Made by a program: the position numbers and the translations under genes. Below, one piece after another: positions 1 through 5,386 of a DNA stretch of 5,734 bases. Origin of the DNA: Chthoniobacterales bacterium (GTDB lineage Bacteria > Verrucomicrobiota > Verrucomicrobiia > Chthoniobacterales > UBA10450); the NCBI GenBank assembly GCA_013694945.1, contig JACDBM010000292.1:1-5734 (forward strand), in the 5' to 3' direction. Every line of letters starts with the position of its first letter. Within the stretch, counting starts at the first letter, position 1. The notes beneath the pieces were generated by a model. It saw only the letters and a list, made by a program, of their open reading frames with translations. It ran no database searches and had not been told where the DNA came from.

Positions 1-168
1 ACCGATCAGCTCTGCCAACTGCCGCACGGCCTCATCGTGCGTTTCATCCCCGCGCAACCAAAGCCCGTGATGAACATGATCGCCCCAGACGTCGCGATAA
101 AAATGATCGAGCTCGTCGTAATGAGAAACGACATTTTCGCGAGTGATCGCTCTGCGCGAAGAAATCAC
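1..168 (-). CDS. SAM-dependent methyltransferase, N-terminal 56 residues (partial)
   Basis: Open frame on the minus strand running off the left edge, so only the first 56 residues are visible. It starts at a GTG (168-166); no ATG or other in-frame start is seen just upstream, and no strong Shine-Dalgarno precedes it. The peptide contains SHYDELDHFYRDVWGDHVHH followed by GLWLRGDET and a helix EAVRQLAELIG. This HYDxLxxFYxxxWGxHxHHGLW pattern is the N-terminal signature of the gamma-tocopherol/UbiE-like class I methyltransferases acting on small lipophilic or quinone-like substrates. The SAM-binding GxGxG motif would lie outside the window, so the substrate cannot be named. It begins 8 bp after the tkt stop codon on the same strand, which suggests co-transcription with tkt. 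Family call fairly sure; exact function open. Confidence 0.75.
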   Translation of the reverse strand, partial: MISSRRAITRENVVSHYDELDHFYRDVWGDHVHHGLWLRGDETHDEAVRQLAELIG

Positions 169-176
169 CGGAAGGC

Positions 177-2162
177 CTAGAGCGATTGTGCTGCTTCAAT
201 CACGTGTTGCGCGTCCATGCCAAACTCCTTCATGACCTGATCTCCCGGCGCGCTCAGACCAAAGCGATGCAACCCGACGACTCTGCCGTCCAGGCCGACG
301 TAGCGGTACCAGAGATCCGTCACTCCCGCTTCGATCGCCACGCGCCGCCGGCATGCGTTCGGGAGCACTTCCTCTCGGTACTCCGCTGATTCCCGCTCGA
401 AGCGCTCGAAGCACGGCATGGAAACAACCCGCGTCCCGTCGCCAAGCTCCTTCGCCGCCGCGAGCGCATGCTGAAGCTCGCTGCCACAGGAGAGAATAAT
501 AAGATTTAACTCGCCGGTCTCACGCTTTGCAATGTAACCACCGCGAGCGACCCCATTTCTGCGCAGTTCCACATCGATATCGTTTAACATCGGCACGGCC
601 TGCCGAGTCAAGGCGAGCAGGGTTGGGCGGTCGATGCGTTGCGCTGCGGCCACAAACGCTCCGGCAGTTTCCTCCGGATCGGCGGGACGAATCACGTCGA
701 GCTGGGGAATCACACGCAAGCCGCTCACCGTTTCGACCGGCTCATGCGTGGGGCCGTCTTCGCCCACGCCGATCGAGTCGTGAGTGAAGATGTAGATGTT
801 TGGCAATTTCGAGAGCGCCGCGAGCCGGATCGCCGCGCGGCAATAATCTGCGAAAACAAGAAAGGTCGCGCCGGACGCGCGGAAGATGCCGTGGTAACCA
901 ACGCCGTTCATGATCGCGCACATCCCGTGCTCGCGGATGCCGAAGCGGATGTTCCGGCCATGATGATTGTTGCGGGTGAAATCCTCACCGCCTTCGATGT
1001 AGTTCAAGGTCGAGCCGTGCAGATCCGCGCTGCCGCTGATCAGGAACGACATCTCGCGCGCGAGGGGTTGCAGGACTTCGCTGCCGGCTTTGCGCGTGGC
1101 GATCTTTGCATCGACGGGAAATGCAGGAATTTTTGCAAAAAGATCGGCAGGAACCTTCTTTTCAATCGCCTCATCCAAAAGCCGCGCCGACTCCGCATTC
1201 TGCGCGCGCCAATCCCGGTACATTTTTTCCCAGCGGCGATACTGGCGGACGAGAGCCTTTTTATGATTCGCAAAGTACTCGCGCGTCGCTTGCGAGACGA
1301 AATAGTGTTCCGGTGGCAAGCCGAGATGTTTTCGGGCTTCATCCACGAACTTTGCGCCTGCCTCACCGTGCGCCTTGGCTGTGCCGGCAACTTCCGGGAT
1401 TCCTTTGCCGATCAGCGTGTGGGCAATGATCATCTGCGGCTTGCCGTTGTCGCGCCTCTTTGCGCGCCTGAGTGCGCGCAAGAACACCGTCATGTCCTGG
1501 CCATCGACAATCTGCACGTCGAAACCGTACGCTTGATAACGCTTACCCGTGTCTTCGCTTTGCGTGGCCTCGGCCATGGCGTCCAGCGTCACCGCGTTCG
1601 AATCGTAGATCAGGATGAGATTATCGAGACCGAAGTGCCCCGCAAAGGCGCTCGCTTCCGCGGAGACGCCTTCCTGCAGGCAGCCGTCCCCAGCGAGGCA
1701 GATGACATGTTGATCAAAAACTTGGTGGTCGGGCGTGTTGAAACGCGCGGCCGCCATCTTCGCCGCCATCGCTACGCCGACCGCATTCCCGACTCCCTGG
1801 CCGAGCGGCCCGGTCGTGCATTCTACTCCGGGCGTTTCGAAAAACTCGGGGTGCCCAGGGGTCTTGCTGTGCAGCTGACGAAAGCTCTTGATGTCCTCTG
1901 TCGAGACCTCGAATCCGCTCAGATGCAGCCAGGCGTAAAGCAACATGCTGCCGTGCCCCGCGGAGAGTATGAAATAGTCGCGTCCTATCCAACGCGGCTC
2001 CTCCGGATTGTATTTCAGCGCGAAACCGTAGAGCACAGCGCCGATTTCTGCGCAGCCGAGCGGCAGGCCGAGATGGCCCGACTTCGAAGCCTGCACTGCA
2101 TCCATCGCGAGGCCTCGTGCTTCGTTCGCGGCCCGGCCGAGAATCTCCACGTTTATACTCAT
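177..2162 (-). CDS. tkt: Transketolase
   Basis: Thiamine-diphosphate enzyme that moves two-carbon ketol units between sugar phosphates in the cytosolic non-oxidative pentose phosphate pathway. The 661-residue length from ATG 2162 is normal for the family (about 660). The frame extends 45 codons further upstream, but that extension has no family resemblance and runs into the divergent gene, so MSINVEILGR is taken as the N terminus. Visible landmarks: His30 in SKSGH, His70 in AGHGS, His104 in TPGHPE, the TPP/Mg motif GDG at 158-160 with Asn189, His265, phosphate-binding Arg357 (TRKAG) and Ser384 (LHGST), catalytic Glu411 in GIREHGM, His461 (THDSIG), Asp469 and His473 in GEDGPTH, and Arg520. All known active-site positions are therefore present. 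The C-terminal domain ends with a recognisable FGLSAPGDQV segment. SKSGHLGLP has Leu where many enzymes have Pro. A methyltransferase gene follows after 8 bp. No Shine-Dalgarno lies at a normal distance; GAAGGG is 18 nt away. Confidence 0.97.
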   Translation of the reverse strand: MSINVEILGRAANEARGLAMDAVQASKSGHLGLPLGCAEIGAVLYGFALKYNPEEPRWIGRDYFILSAGHGSMLLYAWLHLSGFEVSTEDIKSFRQLHSKTPGHPEFFETPGVECTTGPLGQGVGNAVGVAMAAKMAAARFNTPDHQVFDQHVICLAGDGCLQEGVSAEASAFAGHFGLDNLILIYDSNAVTLDAMAEATQSEDTGKRYQAYGFDVQIVDGQDMTVFLRALRRAKRRDNGKPQMIIAHTLIGKGIPEVAGTAKAHGEAGAKFVDEARKHLGLPPEHYFVSQATREYFANHKKALVRQYRRWEKMYRDWRAQNAESARLLDEAIEKKVPADLFAKIPAFPVDAKIATRKAGSEVLQPLAREMSFLISGSADLHGSTLNYIEGGEDFTRNNHHGRNIRFGIREHGMCAIMNGVGYHGIFRASGATFLVFADYCRAAIRLAALSKLPNIYIFTHDSIGVGEDGPTHEPVETVSGLRVIPQLDVIRPADPEETAGAFVAAAQRIDRPTLLALTRQAVPMLNDIDVELRRNGVARGGYIAKRETGELNLIILSCGSELQHALAAAKELGDGTRVVSMPCFERFERESAEYREEVLPNACRRRVAIEAGVTDLWYRYVGLDGRVVGLHRFGLSAPGDQVMKEFGMDAQHVIEAAQSL

Positions 2163-2168
2163 GGCGGA

Positions 2169-2196
2169 GTTATAGCGGTGCCCTTCACGCAAGCAA
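2169..2196 (-). promoter_or_regulatory. Candidate promoter of tkt, implying a leaderless mRNA
   Basis: On the minus strand TTGCTT (2196-2191) and TATAAC (2174-2169) are separated by 16 bp and resemble sigma-70 -35 and -10 boxes. Only six bases separate the -10 box from the tkt ATG, so transcription would begin at or next to the A of the start codon. That agrees with the lack of a well-placed Shine-Dalgarno. Prediction by eye only; an unseen promoter further upstream is possible. Confidence 0.4.
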
Positions 2197-2202
2197 AACG
2201 AT

Positions 2203-2221
2203 TTCCGGTCTTTTGCCGGAA
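2203..2221. repeat. Inverted repeat in the tkt / DUF697 divergent promoter region
   Basis: TTCCGG (2203-2208) and CCGGAA (2216-2221) form perfect 6-bp arms around a 7-base spacer. The repeat lies just upstream of the candidate tkt -35 box and between two divergent genes, where an operator would be expected. It has no U-run on either side to suggest a terminator. Six-base arms occur often by chance, so an operator role is only a possibility. Confidence 0.3.
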
Positions 2222-2273
2222 CGTCTCTTGCATTCGCCCGAAATGATCGACAGTTGGTGACTGCACTTCGCGC

Positions 2274-3464
2274 ATGAACCAGCCGCTTTTTCTCCACATT
2301 GTCGAGCGACTCGAAGGTTTTCTGGGCAAGCTACCGGAGAGCATTCAGAAGCCGGTGCTGGATGAGCTCACGCCTTTGAAGGAGCTCTTCCTGAAACAAC
2401 GCGCTCCCCGGCTGGTGCTGACCGGCTCACACAAGCTCCCGGTTCAGGAAGTTTTCGCCAACCTCTTCGCCGCCGCCGAGCCAGGCGATGTGCGCGATGT
2501 CTTGATGGAAGTCTTCCGCTGGCAAAATGTCAGCGTGGGAGCCTTTGGCACCATTGCCCTGCTCGATGCACGTGGCGCGGATGAACCTGCGGTGCGGAAG
2601 ATCGAGGAGGAACTGATGCGGGAAAGAGCCGACATGTTTCTTCACCTCGTGGACGGGAACAGCGGCCGCCCGGTGCTTTCGCGCGACATCGACAGCCTTG
2701 CGGCAATCGTGCAGTTGAACGGAAGCGCTTCCCCAGCCGCGAAAGTCATCGGAATTTCCCTGCTGGCATCCTTGCGTGGTTCCGTGTCCCGAGAGACGGG
2801 AATCTCCGCGACGCCGGACCGGCCCACCGCGGCATCGAAGCTGGAAGCGGCTCTTTCCGGAAATGCCCTCATCCGGGAGCAGCTGCTCCAGGTTCTGGAG
2901 CTGCCGCTTGCGCCGCCCGCCGCTGAGACCGCAGAAGCAACTCCGGCAGCGAGACTGTTCATGGCCTTGCTTGCGCAGCGGCTGCCAAACGAAGCACGTG
3001 TGGAAATGATCCGCATCTCGCGCGACCGGGAAGCGCAGGCACAGATTGCCCAGACCCTGGTAAAGTCGACTGCGGCCATCTGCACGGCTGTGGGCGCGCA
3101 ACCTATCCCGCTAGCCGATCTTCCGATTTTAACCACTCTCCAACTTGTCATGGTTTCCGGGATCATGTACATCGCCGGCCGGGAACGCAGCTTGCGCGCA
3201 GCGACGGAGTTCGTCGCCGCCTTGGGGGTAAATGTTGGGGCGGGCATGATCTTGCGCGAAGGCGCCCGCGCCGTTCTTAAATTTTTTCCCGGCTGGGGGA
3301 ATGTGGTCTGCGGGATGGTCGCGGGGGCCGGCACCTATGCGCTCGGCAAGGCAGCCATCGTCTACTTCCTGGAAGGTGTCTCGTTGCAGGACGCCCGGCG
3401 CATTTACATTCGCAGCCGCAAAAAGACCGCCAGTCCGAAACTGCTGGCTGCTCCAAGAGTGTGA
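2274..3464 (+). CDS. DUF697 membrane protein with degenerate GTPase-like domain
   Basis: 396 residues in two halves. Residues about 45-165 follow the order of a small GTPase domain: a beta strand RLVLTG with a would-be P-loop and helix (GSHKLPVQEVFANLF, 51-65), a switch/G3-like LLDARG (96-101), then a strand-helix ADMFLHLVDGNSGRP (120-133) where Era-like GTPases read ADLVLFVVD. The P-loop lacks the GKS/T residues (Pro56, Val57, Gln58 stand there) and no NKxD motif is seen after KVIGIS, so GTP binding by the usual means looks lost. Residues about 265-385 match the DUF697 domain of the YcjF-like/Era-like GTPase group: TAVGAQPIPLADLPILTTLQ, two likely hydrophobic membrane segments (about 283-302 and 341-366), and the FFPGWGNVV...GAGTYALGKA stretch. 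Probably inner-membrane anchored. ATG 2274 is preceded by a weak GGTGA at 2256-2260. Transcribed divergently from tkt, with no partner downstream on the same transcript obvious. Cellular role unknown. Confidence 0.8.
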   Translation: MNQPLFLHIVERLEGFLGKLPESIQKPVLDELTPLKELFLKQRAPRLVLTGSHKLPVQEVFANLFAAAEPGDVRDVLMEVFRWQNVSVGAFGTIALLDARGADEPAVRKIEEELMRERADMFLHLVDGNSGRPVLSRDIDSLAAIVQLNGSASPAAKVIGISLLASLRGSVSRETGISATPDRPTAASKLEAALSGNALIREQLLQVLELPLAPPAAETAEATPAARLFMALLAQRLPNEARVEMIRISRDREAQAQIAQTLVKSTAAICTAVGAQPIPLADLPILTTLQLVMVSGIMYIAGRERSLRAATEFVAALGVNVGAGMILREGARAVLKFFPGWGNVVCGMVAGAGTYALGKAAIVYFLEGVSLQDARRIYIRSRKKTASPKLLAAPRV

Positions 3465-3529
3465 GTCAACGAGGCGCGAAGACTTAAATATTATAGTACC
3501 TTCCACGGTCTGGTGGCTCGTTGAATAAC

Positions 3530-3583
3530 TTGTGAATAAAGAGGACGAAACGGAGAGTCTTGTTCACACGCTTTTGTGAATAG
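3530..3583. promoter_or_regulatory. Cluster of three DnaA-box-like 9-mers upstream of rsmA
   Basis: On the minus strand 3539-3531 reads TTATTCACA, a perfect match to the DnaA-box consensus TTATNCACA. On the plus strand 3560-3568 reads TTGTTCACA (one mismatch), and on the minus strand 3583-3575 reads CTATTCACA (one mismatch). The two minus-strand copies are 44 bp apart, close to four helical turns. The last two form an inverted repeat, TTCACA (3563-3568) and TGTGAA (3575-3580). A 15-base AT-rich run with a single G (3484-3498) lies 32 bp to the left. The same half-sites could serve another regulator of rsmA, and no binding evidence exists. Confidence 0.35.
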
Positions 3584-3606
3584 GAGGGCCGCGCTTTCGA
3601 CGCAAA

Positions 3607-3612
3607 GAGAGG
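3607..3612 (+). promoter_or_regulatory. Ribosome binding site of rsmA
   Basis: GAGAGG ends 7 nt before ATG 3620 and is the best-spaced Shine-Dalgarno-like element for this start. A stronger AGGAGGG (3582-3588) lies 31 nt upstream of the ATG, but no ATG, GTG or TTG follows it at a usable distance, so the ATG at 3620 is retained. The encoded start MNLSEIDATLREI leads directly into the conserved LGQNFLHD motif. Confidence 0.55.
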
Positions 3613-3619
3613 CAGCGGT

Positions 3620-4975
3620 ATGAATCTTTCGGAGATCGACGCGACTCTTCGCGAGATCAGGGTTTCGCCCGTGAAGACTCTCGGGCAAAATTTCCTGCAC
3701 GACCGTAATTTGGCCCGCTGGATTGTCGAGCGCGCGGAACTGAGGCCGGACGATTACGTGGTGGAGATCGGCCCTGGACTCGGAGCATTGACGGGCTTTG
3801 CGCTCGCCTCCGGCGCACATGTTTTAGCGATCGAAAAAGATGCGCGACTCGCGAGTTTTCTCCGGGAGCGCTTCCCAACCGAACGTCTTGAGATCATTCG
3901 AGGTGACGCCATGAAGTACGACGTGCGTGCCTTGTATGCGCAGCCTGAGGTTAAGTTCATCGGCAGTCTTCCGTACAACATCTCTAGTCAAGTGTTGCTT
4001 CGCTTCACAAAATACCCCAGCCCGATCTCTCTCTGGCTGTGTATGTTACAAAGAGAGATGGCTCGGCGCCTCACGGCGCAACCGGGCACCAGCGACTACG
4101 GAGCGCTTACGCTGCTTATGCAGTCACATTATCGAGTCGACTACTTGCGCACAGTGTCCGCAAGCGTCTTTCTGCCGCGGCCGGACGTGGATTCCGCGTT
4201 GGTGAAGATCACGCCGCGAGTGGCGGATGAATTGCCGAATTTCAACTCCGAACGTTTCAGGAACCTGGTGCGGCTCGGGTTTTCGCAGCGTCGAAAGCAA
4301 CTCGGAAAGCTCCTGCGCGATCTAGTTACGAACTGGGGAGGCGCCTGCCAAGCCTGTCATTTCAACCTGACGGCGCGAGCCGAAGAATTGTCGATCGAGC
4401 AGTGGATCGCTTTGTCAAACTTCGCCCAACCCGAAGACACTGCTTTGGATAACAACGGCAATGCTGAGGACTTCGCGGTCGTGGACGAAGGAGACTGTGT
4501 CCTCGGCGAGGCACCGCGCGCCACGGTGCATGGGAATAACTTGCGACACCGGGCCGTGCACATCCTGCTCTTCAACCGAAAACGCGAGCTTTTTCTCCAG
4601 AAGAGATCGCGGTTCAAAGACCGGCATCCGTGCGTCTGGGATTCCAGTGCCGCTGGGCACGTCGACGCGGGCGAAGACTACGATGAGGCGGCCAGCCGGG
4701 AGCTGAAGGAGGAGCTGGGGGTCACCACGCGGCTGGCGCGGGTCCTGAAGTTGCCCGCCACGCAAGAAACGGGCGAAGAATTCATCTGGCTCTATCGAGG
4801 TCTGCACGACGGCCCGTTCGAACTGGCCCGGAGCGAAATCGAACTAGGCGAGTTTTTCCCTTCGGATCTAGTCACAGCCTGGGTCTCAGCGCGGCCCAAG
4901 GATTTCGCGCCGGGATTTGCTGCGTGCTGGAAAGCCTTCCTCCAGCTGGAACAACCCGAGCCGTCCCCCGTTTAG
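3620..4975 (+). CDS. rsmA: 16S rRNA dimethyladenosine transferase RsmA/KsgA fused to a Nudix hydrolase domain
   Basis: A 451-residue fusion. Residues 1-270 are a full-length RsmA/KsgA, which uses SAM to dimethylate A1518 and A1519 of 16S rRNA late in 30S assembly. Seen are LGQNFLHD (21-28), SAM motif VVEIGPGLGALT (47-58), acidic Glu72, GDAM (95-98), motif IV SLPYNISS (116-123) and FSQRRKQLGKLL (221-232). Motif IV normally begins with Asn (NLPY); here it is Ser116. After a short polar linker (about 271-283) comes a YfcD/IPP-isomerase-like Nudix domain: AVVDEGDCVLGEAPR, LRHRAVHILLFN, LFLQKRS, and a perfect Nudix box from G346 to V368 (Gx5Ex7REUxEExGU, with E352, R360, E361, E364, E365). Nudix enzymes hydrolyse nucleoside or other diphosphates; the substrate here is unknown. 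No in-frame Met or frameshift marks the junction, so the fusion appears genuine. The stop codon overlaps the convergent downstream gene. Confidence 0.93.
   Translation: MNLSEIDATLREIRVSPVKTLGQNFLHDRNLARWIVERAELRPDDYVVEIGPGLGALTGFALASGAHVLAIEKDARLASFLRERFPTERLEIIRGDAMKYDVRALYAQPEVKFIGSLPYNISSQVLLRFTKYPSPISLWLCMLQREMARRLTAQPGTSDYGALTLLMQSHYRVDYLRTVSASVFLPRPDVDSALVKITPRVADELPNFNSERFRNLVRLGFSQRRKQLGKLLRDLVTNWGGACQACHFNLTARAEELSIEQWIALSNFAQPEDTALDNNGNAEDFAVVDEGDCVLGEAPRATVHGNNLRHRAVHILLFNRKRELFLQKRSRFKDRHPCVWDSSAAGHVDAGEDYDEAASRELKEELGVTTRLARVLKLPATQETGEEFIWLYRGLHDGPFELARSEIELGEFFPSDLVTAWVSARPKDFAPGFAACWKAFLQLEQPEPSPV
4972..4975. other. Four-base convergent overlap of stop codons
   Basis: The TAG of the rsmA-Nudix gene (4973-4975) and the TAA of the AP2-like gene (minus strand, 4974-4972) share bases. 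There is no intergenic space and no hairpin with a U-run is visible on either strand here. Any terminators must lie inside the opposing gene, or termination is factor-dependent. Confidence 0.85.
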
Positions 4976-5331
4976 CGACGCCGGCTGCTCTGCGTCCTGC
5001 CTTTCCTCGCAGGGGACTTCGCTTTTGCACCAGACTTTGCCCGGCTTGACGTCGATTTCGCGGACTTCCCGCCACCGGCCGCAGCATTGGCCGGACCGCG
5101 GAAAATCCGCTCCGGCAGCTCGAGCATAGCCTCCCGCTTAAACTTCCGGGCAGCGCGGCGAGCTTGTTCTTTCCCGCCATGAATGGTGTCGCTGAACATC
5201 CGGGTTACAGCTTCGCTTCCCCGAAGAAAATGCACCTGAAACCCGTGCGTCTGCTTCTTCGCGCGCGCCTTTGAATCGATTCGCCGAATGTTTGCTTCCG
5301 AATCGGGATTGGCTCGTTTTCTCATGGGCAT
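4972..5331 (-). CDS. Small basic protein with AP2-like DNA-binding domain and Lys/Arg-rich tail
   Basis: 119 residues from ATG 5331, or 117 from the second ATG at 5325; TTAGG on the minus strand sits better for the second. Residues about 14-75 resemble the single AP2 domain found in some bacterial proteins: N-I-R-R-I-D, then THGFQVHFLRGSEAVTRMFS (strands), then a helix entered through HGGKEQARRAARKFKREAML. The pattern 'I.RID....THG..V...R......FSD..HGGK..A..AA..' is the basis for the call, which rests on memory of the family. Residues 88-119 form a disordered-looking tail of Lys, Arg, Ser and Ala (KSAKSTSSRAKSGAKAKSPA and on), like a histone H1 or HU-tail extension. The protein is strongly positive and likely binds nucleic acid. 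It lies 55 bp downstream of the L,D-transpeptidase gene on the same strand, so they may be co-transcribed. Alternative: an uncharacterised nucleoid protein without specific targets. Confidence 0.7.
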   Translation of the reverse strand: MPMRKRANPDSEANIRRIDSKARAKKQTHGFQVHFLRGSEAVTRMFSDTIHGGKEQARRAARKFKREAMLELPERIFRGPANAAAGGGKSAKSTSSRAKSGAKAKSPARKGRTQSSRRR

Positions 5332-5386
5332 CGCCTAACGAGCAGAAGGTAGAGGAAAAACGACGAGGCGCAATCGGCAACCGCGA

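Noticed and set aside
394..411. Tandem 9-bp repeat CGCTCGAAG x2
   Set aside because: It encodes the repeated Phe-Glu-Arg in a loop of transketolase (CFERFERES); two copies in coding DNA are not a functional repeat array.
1460..1481. Perfect 8-bp inverted repeat TTGCGCGC / GCGCGCAA with 6-base spacer
   Set aside because: It is inside tkt coding sequence, over codons for Arg/Ala-rich residues, and about one such repeat is expected by chance in a window of this size.
639..2246. A 535-codon open frame on the plus strand, antisense to tkt
   Set aside because: It lies almost entirely opposite the well-supported transketolase, has no recognisable domain, and is rich in Arg, Ala and His as expected for a shadow of a GC-rich gene.
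2163..2297. A 45-codon N-terminal extension of transketolase
   Set aside because: The extension has no family resemblance, overlaps the start of the divergent gene, and the ATG at 2162 gives a normal-length enzyme beginning at the conserved region.
2427..3334. Minus-strand frames of 224 and 230 codons opposite the DUF697 gene
   Set aside because: They are low-complexity shadows in Ser, Arg and Ala without domains; the plus-strand frame carries the recognisable DUF697 region.
3492..3497. TATAGT as a -10 box for rsmA
   Set aside because: No -35-like hexamer stands 16-18 bp upstream, so a promoter call could not be supported.
3466..3524. 8-bp inverted repeat TCAACGAG / CTCGTTGA with a 43-base interior, considered as a terminator or structured RNA
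   Set aside because: With such a long spacer several matches are expected by chance, there is no U-run, and the interior forms only a weak 4-bp CCAC/GTGG stem.
5332..5386. Terminator between the L,D-transpeptidase and AP2-like genes
   Set aside because: A run of five T on the minus strand follows a GC-rich stretch, but no stem of useful length could be paired.
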